Below are positions 10,052 to 19,965 of a stretch of 64,000 nucleotides of DNA, piece by piece (position 1 is the stretch's first letter; each line of letters opens with the position of its first letter). Source of the DNA: Petrolisthes cinctipes (taxonomy: Eukaryota; Arthropoda; Malacostraca; Decapoda; Porcellanidae); assembly GCA_033782935.1 (NCBI GenBank), contig JAWQEG010001349.1, positions 2,501 to 66,500 of the forward strand, in the 5' to 3' direction. The translations under genes and the position numbers were made by a program. The notes beneath the pieces are model-generated. The model saw only the letters and a program-made list of their open reading frames with translations, had not been told where the DNA came from and searched no databases.

Positions 10052-10517
10052 AGTGTTGCCAGGTCTGTTTGACGAAATTTTCCTAACTTCAACATTAGAT
10101 TTTCCCTTTTTACCTAAAAAATTCCCTGTTTACTCTTGAGGTTAGTCGTATTATTATCTGTAATACTTTGATAATAATAAATTGAGAGCCGAAAGAAAGA
10201 GCCAGCTCATTTATAAAAACGGAATCGAAATATACGGCTCCCTTGTGAGAGCCGGAATATCCATGACTAGAATTAGAGTGCAGTGTTGCCAAATATGGGG
10301 AATTTTCCCTAGACATGAGAATTAGAGGTAGAAATGGGGAAATTATATCAAGATTGTTTAATTAAGAGTAAATGGGGAAATTTCTACCAGATGAAATATC
10401 AAGATGATGGTAAATATACGATTATCTTCAGGAGTATACAGGGAATTTCTGAGGTAAAAAGGGAAATTCTTATATTGAAAATGGGGAAATTTCGCCAAGG
10501 AGACCTGGCAACACTGT
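10052..10517. mobile_element. Inverted-repeat element M9 with CAGTGTTGCC ends
   Basis: The left end CAGTGTTGCCAGGTC and the right end GACCTGGCAACACTG are reverse complements. Complementarity continues imperfectly for about 90 bp (ACGAAATTTTCC with GGAAATTTCGCC, and so on). An extra CAGTGTTGCCA at 10282 inside suggests a composite of two copies. CAGTG-type ends occur in hAT elements, but no convincing 8-bp target duplication was seen. Non-coding. Confidence 0.6.
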
Positions 10518-10629
10518 TAGTGTGTGTTGTGGCAACCAACAATGCAATCCCAGTTCCCACAGTGACACTGCCACTCCCCAGTAGTAACACCTCAAACACC
10601 AAGGAAACCAGTCGAACACACACGTACTG

Positions 10630-10697
10630 TACAGCCACAATCAAAATTATAACCACCGGCACTTTCCTTCCATCTGGCAAATACATCAATATTATAT
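10630..10697. mobile_element. MITE M5, left end only
   Basis: TACAGCCACAATCAA, then AACCACCGGCACTTTCCTTC, is the M5 terminus seen complete at 33187-33501 and 42011-42441. It is cut at 10698 by the start of a Gypsy LTR. No matching right end follows. Confidence 0.75.
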
Positions 10698-11170
10698 TGT
10701 AGCGGCACCATGCTGGTCCGCTCCTTTGTTTAACTGCCTCAGTAGCACCTAGCCACTCCTTAATCGCCCGCAAGAACATCCGCGTTCGCGGGATGACGCG
10801 GCCGCTCCCTGTATCAGGCCGCTCCTGGGTCACATCCGGGATCTTGAGACCCAACTGAATAAAAGGGGTCACTCCGCCAGGAGCGGTCATTTCTACTCTA
10901 GGCCCATTCCCACAGCTGCTACGCCAGCCACCGTACCTGCCCTTGGCTGCACCAAGCTTCCCCACTGTGTTCCAGCCTTAATCACACATGTGTGTACCCG
11001 CTCTCCAGATCTCTGAAGCAACCACCACGGCCTCTCACTACGCTACTCGGCAAGCAGGCTACCTACGGCTACTTGTGTATAACCCTCTGTACTTACCAAT
11101 AAAATGTTACTGTGTAAACTAGAGTCTGTTCACCCTGGGTAGTAACGCTAGGGCTTCTTTGTTGTTATAA
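10698..11170 (+). mobile_element. Ty3/Gypsy 5' LTR (element 1)
   Basis: Starts TGTAGCGGC and ends GTTGTTATAAT just before a primer binding site. Within it lie CTGAATAAAAGG (about 10855, TATA-like promoter position) and ACCAATAAAATG (about 11097, poly(A) signal), then AGAGTCTGTTCACC. The same landmarks occur in the LTRs at 16186-16757 (minus) and 41206-41538 (plus), which defines one family. It is inserted in an M5 MITE. Confidence 0.8.
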
Positions 11171-11188
11171 TTGGTGACCCCGGCTTCA
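11171..11188 (+). other. Primer binding site, probably tRNA-Trp
   Basis: TTGGTGACCCCGG directly follows the LTR. TGGTGACCCCG is the complement of the 3' end of tRNA-Trp as I recall it. tRNA-Trp priming is described for the CsRn1 clade of Ty3/Gypsy, which fits the Gag zinc-knuckle form seen downstream. Confidence 0.65.
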
Positions 11189-12380
11189 GCTCTTTTAACA
11201 CTGGTACCAAGGGTAGTACATACGTCTGTACGTGCACGCAACCTTCTCCACGCTACGTGCATACCAACCACATAGGCACACTCTACACTCCACTCCACGT
11301 ACGGGTCACAAGCTGCTCCACTCTCCAAGCTACGCCACCCAGCAGCTTCACACAACCTACGCATCTCCTACACTCCACTCCACGTATTCCAAGCTCCCTC
11401 AATCTCCAAGCGACGCCACTCTTCACCCACAACGTCCCCAGCGGCCCAGAGGACTCCTGCTGGTATCAGAAGGTATTTTCACACAAACATTTCATATTGT
11501 ACCCTCCCCGTTTTATTTATTTTCATCGTCCCCAGTGTTCTTTCCCTCCCACGTTGTTTTTTTTTTTTTCGCCTTAACGTAATATCCCCGCACACTTCCT
11601 TTCTTTCAGCCTAATTTCCTCCCTTACCTCCGCACTAACCCCTACCTGCCACCCCTCTTCCCATCACCTCTTCTTTCCTAACCCCACGTGTTACCCTTGC
11701 CTCCGGTCCCTTTTGTATCCCGTATTTCCCCATATTTTTCATTTCTCCCCCTTCACTACCCCTATTTGTTTCCTTGTGCACCCCATTCAATTTCAACTTC
11801 ACCACGTGTGTCCCCGCCACCCCGTCCCTGTATGTTCACTAGTAGCCCCGTAATTTCATTCCCCGCCCGCCAGTGCGTTTTCATTCATTCCCTTGTCTCT
11901 CTCGTAATTTGCGCCCCCTCTCGCACCACTTTCTCCACCTCAGTTCTTTTTCTCGTCATCCCACTTTTCTCCCCTACCCTAGCCACGGTTCTATCCCGTC
12001 CGCCCTCGCTCGCTCCGTTTTCTTTGGCCTTAATACAACAATTACAGACACTTGACAACAAATTCGACACACTATACACGCCACAATCTACTCACCAACA
12101 CCAGTGGACCACTATATCTCATCAACCACCCCACACTCCATATCCCACACCCCCAGCGCCACCAATGACACACCACCAACAACAGTGGGCGCCTTCTGCA
12201 CGCCAACAGACCCCTACTACCCGCCGTATAACTCCTCACACCTCGCAACAATGGAACAATTCTACCTACTGCACGTACCACCAGCGGTTCGGCAACGCTG
12301 CACGCAACTGTCAACCCCCTTGTACCTGGGGGTACCCCTCCAACCACCCGTCTGCTAGACAAACGCAGGGAAACGAGTAA
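11189..12380 (+). pseudogene. gag: Gypsy element 1 leader and internally deleted gag
   Basis: A CT-rich leader (about 11480-12030) runs directly into the C-terminal part of Gag. Residues LIQQLQTLDNKFDTL (about 12030-12080) are followed by a Gln/His/Pro-rich linker and an unusual knuckle, CTYHQRFGNAARNCQPPC (about 12275-12325). The frame ends QGNE then stop at 12380. The capsid-like N-terminal region present in element 2 (39462-40050) is missing, so Gag is deleted rather than merely mutated. The knuckle pattern, His-x2-Arg-Phe-Gly followed by Pro-Pro-Cys, is typical of this Gypsy clade. Functional Gag is not expected. Confidence 0.7.
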
Positions 12381-12621
12381 GGCGGTGGCAATACAACGCC
12401 CTCCACGCTACCGTCCACCCAACAACTTCCACTTTAGGGCCTCCCAACATTATACCCACTGAACACCACCACCTCCAAGCGCCCCCCCCCCCCCCCTGCC
12501 AGCCACAACACTGCCGCTAACCTCGCCACCACACCACTACTACCGGCCCATCAACGCACCAGCAAGCCTGCTCAACCACCTCATCACACCACTCTCACTC
12601 TCCTGTGGGTAGAATATCTAG

Positions 12622-12812
12622 TCTGGGGACAACTTCCTCGTCGACTCTGGGTCGGAGGTTAGTGTTGTTCCCCCGATGTGCAGGCCCCTATCCTGGGTCC
12701 TGATTTCCTCACGGCACACGATCTCCTGAGCGATGTAAAACGTCAACGCCTCATTCACCAGCTGTCTGGAGCCATTATCCAGGCCAAATACTGCCGACAC
12801 TCCACAGGACCA
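12622..12812 (+). pseudogene. pol: Gypsy element 1 aspartic protease remnant
   Basis: The stretch at about 12630-12675 encodes DNFLVDSGSEVSVVPP, with the DSG active-site triad of retropepsins. It jumps directly to APILGPDFLTAHD, so the middle of the protease (flap region) is lost. It then continues RQRLIHQLSGAIIQA and stops being recognisable at about 12812, where half an M4 MITE begins. Reverse transcriptase, RNase H and integrase are absent. Element 2 has a similar protease with a smaller gap. Confidence 0.7.
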
Positions 12813-12905
12813 GATGAAAAAAAATAATGGTGTTTTGTTGCTTGGAATAGTTCGTTGGATTCAGTTGCTCCAGATTTACCAACACAAACTTCCCCCATTA
12901 AGAAT
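12813..12905. mobile_element. MITE M4, half copy
   Basis: TAATGGTGTTTTGTTGCTTG through GATTCAGTTGCTCCAG to ACACAAACTTCCCCCATTAA is the second arm of M4. The first arm is replaced by the Gypsy protease remnant, so this is a deletion junction. Confidence 0.75.
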
Positions 12906-13123
12906 AATAATTTTGTTGGTCAGTTCAGACTTTATTGAGAAACAATATCCATCTTGCTGGAAGATTATAACCCGCGTAGTGTAGTGTAGTGAACTTGTTA
13001 CTTGTTAGATATTCTATGCCCCACTCCACCAGCGAACAGATGTGTTTTCAACCTTCTCTTAAAATATCAACTGCAATTATCACTAATCTGGAAATTTCTT
13101 AAAATTCTCTTTAATTTTATTAT

Positions 13124-13515
13124 TATTACAGCAGTACGTGTTCTTGGCTAGGGCCGCGCAGTGTTACCACATCCGGGTAGGTTCCGAGAATTTGCCCTTG
13201 TCACTTTATGATAGTTTACACAGGTTATATCTTGGTAGTTTGCCCAGGTTAGGTCCCGGTAGTCTGCTGTGGTCTAGGTTAGGTTAGACTAATTTCCAAA
13301 TTATGTTTATAAAACGCAAAAAACGGGGCATCTCCGAGAGAAACACCATAGATGAAGTGTCTTAGAATGGTCCAAAATAGTGGGTAATGATCCTAAAATA
13401 TACAATATAGTGAATGAAATACTTCTATACTAATACCTTTAAAAGTGTCTTAGAATGGTCCAAAATAGTGGGTAATGATACTAAAATATACAATTATGTG
13501 AACTCAGTACTTCTG
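13124..13515. mobile_element. MITE-like repeat M2, copy 1
   Basis: Begins TTATTACAG then GTTCTTGGCTAGGGCCGCGC and AGTGTTACCACATCC. It has a CCCGGTAG/CCCAGGTTAGGT core and ends with two tandem copies of a segment starting GTGTCTTAGAATGGTCCAAA. It recurs at 33582-34000 and 36510-36838. The TTAGG-like core relates it to M1. Confidence 0.75.
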
Positions 13516-13559
13516 TAAATTTACCGAAAGTTTGCATCACAGGTGTAATTTTTTCAAAT

Positions 13560-14222
13560 CTTAGCACTATGATAACTGTGCATTGAAAAAACACCTCCTA
13601 GAATTGAGTCTATGCTACTCAGTTTCCATTTTCTGTGCTACGTTTAATTTTTCAAGCTGTTTTTGCATAACTATACAATACTTCACATCATTTGCCACAT
13701 GTTCTAAATAAGTTTCCTTAAACCTCAGACAGCTTATACACTTGTCAGCAGACGTACAGCCTGCAGCATATATTCGCGTTCATCTCATGTACTTAATATT
13801 GCTAATATTACAAGATAGTTGCATTCAGAACAGGGTTTTATTCCAACAACATACATAATTTACCATACGAGAACTATATTTGTCATCTCTGCATTAAAAT
13901 TGTATTACAACATCACTATAGCTAATACATACATAATCAGGTGGATATGAAGCTAACTTATGCTGCCAACTGTACAATTTTTCATGTTATGGTTACCAGC
14001 ACACTGAGCACAGATTGGATCTTCCTTTGCTTTGGCTGAACATTTCTGGACAATATGTCCAAACCTTTGATAATAATCACAGACCGTCGCCATATATCTA
14101 TCCCTCACAAAATAAACACCCCATTCCAATTTGACTTGATCACGATTCTTACAAATCAGCTCCCTTATTTCTGGGTCACACCTAATAATATAATGCTTGG
14201 TACCACTTGAGGCAGGCTTGTC
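13560..14222 (-). pseudogene. LINE ORF1 remnant with zinc knuckles
   Basis: On the minus strand, ATG at about 14235 opens MELLFDKPASSGTKHYIIRC, then a Glu/Lys-rich stretch and CDYYQRFGHIVQKC followed by CAQCAGNHNMKNC. These two CCHC-type knuckles are typical of non-LTR retrotransposon ORF1 proteins. A further piece encoding a CISC-like knuckle and ending near 13610 matches the end of the related copy at 48590-49900. About 150 bp between (13825-13980) is foreign and shared with 9336-9510. The remnant is fused to a Gypsy integrase at about 14222-14283 by deletion or insertion. Not functional. Confidence 0.65.
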
Positions 14223-15030
14223 AAAAAGTAGCTCCATTGTTTTGTTTTGTTTTATTGTAAACAATATAGATACCTGCACGTAAGTAGGTATCGCGCCCCG
14301 CATGAAGGCGGCAGCGGGCCCACGATATCCCCGTGTACCGTGTGGAACCTGCTGGTGGGTACGGGGAACTCGTGTAGAGGTGGTCGGGTGTGGCGACCTG
14401 ACAGGGTAAGCAGGAGGTGACCCACTCCTTCACTTGTTTCCTTATCCCTGGCCAGACTGCGTGGTGGCTGACGAGGTGGAGCGTACCAGCAACCCCTGGG
14501 TGGTGGAGAGAGTGGTAGTGCTGGAAGACTGTTTCCCTGAACTGCGTCGGGATGTACGGGTGTTGGGTGCCGCAGGAGGTGTTGAACCAGAGCTTGGTGG
14601 CCGAGTCAGGGGCTATAAGGTACTCCAAACATAGGCCTGTGTCACCTGTGAGGAGATCTTGGAGGTGCGTGTCACTCTGTTGGGCCACGGTGAGTGCAGG
14701 GAAGTCCAGTGGAAGTTGTTGGATGTTTGAGATGGATGGTTGTACAGGAGGTGCTCTATAGAGGGCGTTGGCAATGGCGTTATCTTCTCCCCGTACGTAC
14801 CGGATATCAGTCGTGAACTCGGAGATGAAGGCAAGGATTCGTGTAACCCTTGGAGACCAGTTGCTGCATAGCCATGGTAAGAGGCTTGTGATCCGTGCGA
14901 ATATGGAAAGTTCTGCCTTCCAGGAAGTGGCGAAAGTGCTTTACAGCATCGTGGATGGCCACAAATTCCCTGTCAAAGGCTCTGTACTTGTGTTGTGGTA
15001 GCTCCAGACGTTTGCTGTAGAAGGCGATGG

Positions 15031-15212
15031 AGTGGTAATTCACAATGACGTGAAGAGCAGCATGCTAAGAAAAACCCACTTTTTATAGACAAAAAGTATT
15101 TAATATGGACGTTTCGGAGGCAACTACCTCCCTCTTCAGCAGTACAGAGTTGAATGAAACATGAAAGGAAAATAAGTAGCTGACAGGGGGAGGGAGGGAC
15201 AAGGTGTGTTCT
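15031..15212 (-). mobile_element. 182-bp insert with hammerhead-like motif inside Gypsy RNase H
   Basis: The insert is flanked by GAAGGCGATGG (15020-15030) and GAAGGCAATGG (15213-15223), an 11-bp target duplication with one difference. Removing it rejoins the RNase H reading Pro-Ile-Ala-Phe to Tyr-Ser-Lys. It carries the ribozyme-like core given in the next entry and no ORF. Such cores occur in Penelope-like retroelements, so I infer a short non-autonomous relative. Confidence 0.75.
15100..15145 (-). ncRNA. Hammerhead-ribozyme-like core HH-c
   Basis: Minus strand: CTGAAGA (15133-15139), stem II with a 5-bp GGAGG/CCTCC helix (15116-15131), then GAAAC-GTC (15108-15115). This fits the hammerhead core CUGANGA...GAAA with a GUC cleavage triplet and a minimal helix III, the form reported from Penelope-like elements. 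Helix I pairing is weak (two bp), so activity in cis is uncertain. Confidence 0.55.
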
Positions 15213-16185
15213 GAAGGCAATGGGCTTGAGTATCCCGTCCACTTCCTGCTGCAGGACTGCACCGATGGTTTCGTTCAAGGCGTCTGTGTATATGGATGTA
15301 GGTGCATGCGGCATAGGGTATGCTAGGAGTGTGGTGTCTGTTAGCTTCCTCTTAATAGCCGTAAAGGCCTCCTCGGCAGCGGGAGGCCGGACGAGCTTCT
15401 TCTGTGATGCCTTCTTCAGTCCCTTGAGCAAGTCGTGCGGGGGCACGAGCGCAGAGACGGCGTGAGGGATAAACCAGTGGTAGTAGTTAACTACCCCCAG
15501 AAATTCCCTGAGTTTCCTGGCTGTCGTGGGTAGAGGAAACTCTCTCACGGTCTCTACTTTCCGAGGCAGTGGGGTGATGCCGTTGGAGTTACACAGTGTC
15601 CGAGGAAATCGAGGTGGTCTGCTCCTATGACACACTTGGAGGGATGAATCTTGAGTCTATACAGCTGCAGGCGGCTGAAGAGTTCCCTCAGGTGTGTATG
15701 TGAGTGTGTGACGCAACCAGTATGTCATCGATATACACCACCGTGTAATCTAAGTCACGCAGCACCTTATCCATGAACCTCTGGTATGTCTGGGCAGCGT
15801 TGCGTAACCCAAAGTTCATGGACGGTTACTCGAATAATCCGAATGGCGGTCTTCTTTATATCATCTTCTGCAGCAGGAATCTGGTGAAAGACACAGACCA
15901 GGTCAATTTTGGAAAACACCGCATAGCCTTGGAGCTTGGAGTGGAAGTCCAAGACGTGCGGTATAGGGTACCTGTCGGGGATGGTAGCAGCGTTCAGGGC
16001 CCTACAATCTCCGCATGCCCTCCACTCTCCTTCCTTCTGCTTAGGGACCATGTGTAGAGGAGACGCCCACACACTGTCGGAAGGTGAATCATCACGTGGA
16101 ATTCTCTCTTGGCTGCCTCCATGGTTTGGCGAACACAGGGGGGCCCGTCGTGGTGATAGTGTGGCGGAAACCTGGGTCATGAGGG

Positions 16186-16757
16186 GTGAACAGACTTTAT
16201 AATACACAGTAACAGTTTATTGGTAGGTACAAGGAACCACACAGGTAAATGTAGAAGGCCAGCATGCCGTGAAGCGCCGTGGTAGGGCCGTAGTTGCTGC
16301 AGGAGAGTTTTCTGGTACTGTAGAGTACACTTGTGATCGAGGCGGGATCACGGTAGTAGGCTTGATGCAGGTAAGGCAGGTACGACGGCAGGGGCATGTG
16401 TTCCTCAGTCCAGAGCTCGTGTGTAAAGTGGTCGTCCAACGGTAGCGCAGTCCTTTTATTCAGTAGGGCTACGGTCCCGGATGTGGCATCATCACGTGTA
16501 GGCAGGTGTTCTACCCAGGGATGACTCATTGCTGGGACAAGGAGTGGCATATCTGGCAGCCGGTGTCCCAAGAGAGGTGGCCTGTCTGGCGGCCGGTGTC
16601 CCAAGAGGGGATTAAGCCGCGTAAGGGAAAGGATTAATATACCCACCACTCCATGGGATGACTCAGGATGGAGGTCAGGGCTACAGAGGAGAGAAGTGTG
16701 GGACACCAAAGGAGTGAACAAAGGAATATAGGAGCAGCTATATATGTAGCCGCTACA
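16186..16757 (-). mobile_element. Gypsy LTR of element 3
   Basis: Minus strand, starts TGTAGCGGC at 16757. It contains CTGAATAAAAGG (about 16450) and ACCAATAAACTG (about 16220), and ends AAGTCTGTTCACCCC at the RT junction. Two near-identical copies of TTGGGACACCGGC lie inside (16560-16610). It belongs to the same family as 10698-11170. Confidence 0.75.
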
Positions 16758-17139
16758 CGGCATTAACACGGAGAGTCAAATCACGGTACCGTACTGTCCA
16801 GGACATGTGAGAATACATCGGACAGTTTCAAGGTAACGATATTTTTCTTCACTGATACTGACACACTGAGGGGACACGGCACGGATATGTGTGAATGGAC
16901 CATAATACTCTATGAGGCTATTCGAAGCAAGCCAGATACATATTTTGAATTGCGAGTGTACTTCTTTCTCCCTTAATAAAAAAAAAATAATATGTAAATA
17001 ATATCCTGTTGCTTATTCAGTATTTTCTTTTCGTGAAGCATTTCAGATGGTTAATGAGGTCAATATTTTAAGGTTTTAGTTAGCACATGTCGCTGCTACT
17101 ATAACACCTGTTTACTATGTTACAACACCTGCTTAGTCT

Positions 17140-17465
17140 ATAAAGGAGGGGGAAGGGGGAGGGAAGGAAGGTAGGGGATAGAAGAAGAAAGTAGGAGGGA
17201 GGATGGGAGAAAGTAGAAGGGAGTGGGAGGGAGGATGGGAGAAAGTAGAAGGGAGTTGGGAGGGAGGGGATAGAAGAAGGAAGTAGGAGGGAGGAGGGGA
17301 GAAAGTAGAAGGGAGTGGGGAGGGAGGGGATAGAAGAAGGAAGTAGGAGGGAGGAGGGGAAAAAATAGAAGGGAGTGGGGAGGGAGGGCATAGAAGAGGA
17401 AGTAGGAGGGAGGAGGGGAGAAAGTAGAAGGAAGGAGGGGCGAAAGTGGGTGTGAGTGGGGAGGC
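17140..17465. repeat. Purine-rich minisatellite, about 58-bp unit
   Basis: At least four units of GAAAGTAGAAGGGAGTGGG, then GGAGGGAGGGGATAGAAGAA, with small variations. All purine on the plus strand, ending in a short GT run. Serine/proline-rich frames on the minus strand are a by-product. Confidence 0.85.
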
Positions 17466-17524
17466 AGAGAGGAGAGTGTGTGTGTGTGTGTGTAGAGAGA
17501 GGTGAGAGTATAGTTTGGTCTAAG

Positions 17525-17672
17525 GATACAGAATACTTTTGGTACATACATCCATACATACGTAGGTGCAAATTGATTCCTCCAAAGTATGCCATGAAAC
17601 AGGACCATGCAGATTAACCCGCTTATAATGGTACCATACTATTTGTTTCTTGGAATAGATTGGAGGAATCAA
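17525..17672. mobile_element. Foldback MITE M4, copy 4
   Basis: ACTTTTGGTACATAC, GATTCCTCCAAAGTATGCC and AAACAGGACCATGCAG form one arm. TTTCTTGGAATAGATTGG and AGGAATCAAT form the other. Confidence 0.7.
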
Positions 17673-17731
17673 TAAAATAAAGAAAACAACCACATTTTAT
17701 TCATCTTTTGGTACATACAGTATATAATTAT

Positions 17732-18088
17732 GTTCCGACACTGGACATAGGCTTCATCAAGCCCGTTACCGTGGCCCAGGTCAACTGCTATTCTCTCTCA
17801 CACACACACACGTCATGACTTCCGAACTGGTACCCAGCCACAGAGGGAGGGAAGTTAGGGTAATTCCCAAATACTGCAGCTGTTATGGTACCAGTGAGGG
17901 TGTTATGGTACCAGTGAGGGTGTTATAGTACCAGTGAGGGTGTTTTACGACGTTCGGTGGCCTTATAGTTAGTGCCTGAAATTCAAATCGGAAGAGTAAT
18001 TATTCTCAGGCCCTCACCTGAGAGGAATCGATCTCCCGACTAATAGATTACGAGTCCAGCGCACTAACCACTCGGCCATGGATATGTT
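17732..18088 (-). mobile_element. SINE S1 with tRNA-like head
   Basis: Minus strand from 18088: TGGCCGAGTGGTTAGTG fits the pol III A box and AGATCGATTCC the B box. A CTCGTAA loop resembles an anticodon loop. The body has CCACCGAACGTCGTAAAAC, three tandem copies of a 20-bp ACCCTCACTGGTACCATAAC unit, a TG run and the end GTCCAGTGTCGGAAC (17732). Similar copies lie at 22597-22752, 30323-30524 and 46446-46710. Non-autonomous; needs a LINE reverse transcriptase in trans. Confidence 0.8.
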
Positions 18089-18124
18089 TCAAGTAGGCTA
18101 CCATATGGTCAGGTGGTATGCATG

Positions 18125-18354
18125 TACAGTCGCGGTCAATAATAATCATCCACATATGTTTATCTCAAACAATTTACTGTCTAATGTTTTCACGTTCACA
18201 TATGATGTTATTGTTTTAAGTAGTGTGTAGCTGCTTGTATTAAATTAAAAGATGGTAGTTAAGCTATTTATTGGAAAGTTTATCATCTAAGGAACAGAGA
18301 GAAACTGTCTAACTCTTACGTGAGTTACCCCTATATGGATGATTATATTTGACC
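18125..18354. mobile_element. Tc1/mariner-like MITE M7
   Basis: Left end TACAGTCGCGGTCAATAATA and right end (inverted) GGTCAAATATAATCATCC are complementary. A TA-CAGT start is typical of Tc1/mariner non-autonomous elements. The last bases of the right end are lost where M1 begins at 18355. Confidence 0.7.
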
Positions 18355-18631
18355 TTCTAAGACTATTTTCTTCTTTGGCATTTCCTCCGCAAATGCCCCA
18401 TTTCCAAGATAGGACATATTCAAATGGGGCATTTTGAAATTAGCCTGACCTTACCTAACCTAACCTAGACCACAGCAGACTACCGGGACGTAACCTGAGC
18501 AAACTACCGGGACCTAACCTGGGCAAACTACCGGGAAATAACCGTGGTAAAGTACAGGAAATTACCAGGGCAAAATACTGGGACCTAGGCGGATCTGGCA
18601 ACACTGCTACAAAACGGCAATTCTTTCAATA
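18355..18631 (-). mobile_element. MITE M1, truncated copy
   Basis: In minus orientation it carries the M1 terminus ATTGAAAGAATTGCCGTTTT (18612-18631), AGTGTTGCCAGATCCG, the CCCGGTAGTTTGCCCAGGTT repeats and the GTTAGGTAAGGTCAGG core. It ends in the TCTTAGAA word, missing the far terminus. Confidence 0.8.
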
Positions 18632-18779
18632 AATACCGATTTTTCTTGCACTTTTTACTTGTTCAACTGTACACTTGGACGAATAAAATGGGATAAAGTG
18701 AGAAAAACATAAATAATATTAATTTATTTTCATATCCCTTTTCAGTATTATAAGTTAACATACTAAAAAATATATTATA

Positions 18780-19480
18780 ACACCACACAGCTAGGTCATA
18801 TCAGGTAAACCAATAATAAATATCATGCCACCCACTAGATCACATCAGGTAAGGTCATGTCAGGTCACCACTAGACAAATAAATAACACACCACCCATTA
18901 ATCACATCAGGTCAGGCCACCACTAGACATAAATAAATAACACACCACCCACTAATCACATCTGGTCAGGTCACCACTAGACATAAATAAATAACACACC
19001 ACCCATTAATCACATCAGGTCAGGTCACCACTAGACATAAATAAATAACACACCACCCACTAATCACATCAGGTCAGGTCAGGTCACCACTAGACAAATA
19101 AATAACACCACCCACTATATCACATCAGGTCAGGTCAGGTCACCACTCTGAGTAAATAAACAACTCACCACCCACGACTGTAGATCACATAAGGTAAGGT
19201 CAGGTCACCACTAGACAAACACACCACCCATCTAGATCATACCAGGTCAGGTCAGGTCACCACTAGACATAAATAAACAACACCAATCTAGATCATATCA
19301 GGTCAGGTCAGGTCACTACTAGATATAAATGAAATAAGGTCACAAATTATGCAGGTCAGTTTTGGTGAGAGTAGGTGGGCTAGATCATACCAGGTCAGGT
19401 CAGGTCACCACTAGATATAAATGGAAATAAAATAAAAAATATATATAAATAAGGTCACAAATTATGCAGGTCAGTTGAGG
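18780..19480. repeat. Minisatellite of AGGTCAGGTCACCACTAGAC units
   Basis: Units of about 50-80 bp repeat CACATCAGGTCAGGTCACC, then ACTAGACATAAATAAATAAC and ACACCACCCACTAAT. The array merges into the TTAGG-like block to its right. No coding content. Confidence 0.85.
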
Positions 19481-19965
19481 TGAGGGTAGGTCGCTTAGGT
19501 TGGGTTGGGTTAGGTTAGGTCTATTAGGTTAAGATAAGTTAGGATTGGTTAGGTTAGGTTAGGTCTATTAGGTTAAGATAAGTTAGGATTGGTTAGGTTA
19601 GGTCTATTAGATTAAGATAAGTTAGGATTGGTTAGGTTAGGTCGATTAGGTTAAGATAAGTTAGGATTGGTTTGGTTAGGTTAGGTCTATTAGGTTAAGA
19701 TAAGTTAGGATTGGTTAGGTTAGGTCTATTAGGTTAAGATAAGTTAGGATTGGTTAGGTTAGGTCTATTAGGTTAAGATAAGTTAGGATTGGTTAGGTTA
19801 GGTTAGGTCTATTAGATTAAGATAAGTTAGGTTAGGTCTATTAGATTAAGATAAGTTAGGATTGGTTAAGATAAGTTAGGATTGGTTAGGTTAGGTTAAG
19901 ACAGGTTAGGTCAGTCGAGGTGAGGGTAGGTTTAAGACAGGTTAGGTCAGTCGAGGTGAGGGTAG
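19480..19965. repeat. TTAGG-derived minisatellite, block 1
   Basis: About ten units of roughly 50 bp: GGTTAGGTTAGGTC, TATTAGGTTAAGATAAG and TTAGGATT. TTAGG is the ancestral arthropod telomere unit. Interspersed ATTGG and AAGATAAG words show this is an interstitial, diverged derivative and not a telomere. Confidence 0.85.

Larger units (their letters stand above)
14284..16185 (-). pseudogene. pol: Gypsy element 3 pol: RT, RNase H, partial integrase
   Basis: Read on the minus strand from 16185. RT N-terminal region: PVFAKPWRQ, ASPLHMVPKQKEGEWRACGD, DRYPIPHVLDF and FSKIDLV (about 16160-15900). RT connection and thumb: REFLGVVNYYHWFIP (about 15500). RNase H: YTDALNETIGAVL, then FYSKRLELPQHKYRAFDREF and RTDHKPLTM (about 15290-14880). 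Integrase zinc domain: HYHSLHHPGVAGT with a later CLPC (about 14540-14400), then DIVGPLPPSCG carrying the first catalytic Asp (about 14310). It breaks off there. Several frameshifts are evident, and a ribozyme-bearing insert splits RNase H at 15031-15212. The RT is fused directly to an LTR, so gag and protease are gone. Confidence 0.8.

Noticed and set aside
17080..17608. Ser/Pro-rich minus-strand frames of 156 and 171 codons
   Set aside because: Periodic translation of a purine-rich minisatellite.
18020..18088. tRNA gene with CGT anticodon
   Set aside because: A and B boxes present but the acceptor ends do not pair and the same head recurs attached to SINE S1 bodies.
18780..19480. CRISPR-like array
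   Set aside because: Adjacent repeats without unique spacers, eukaryotic context, no cas genes.
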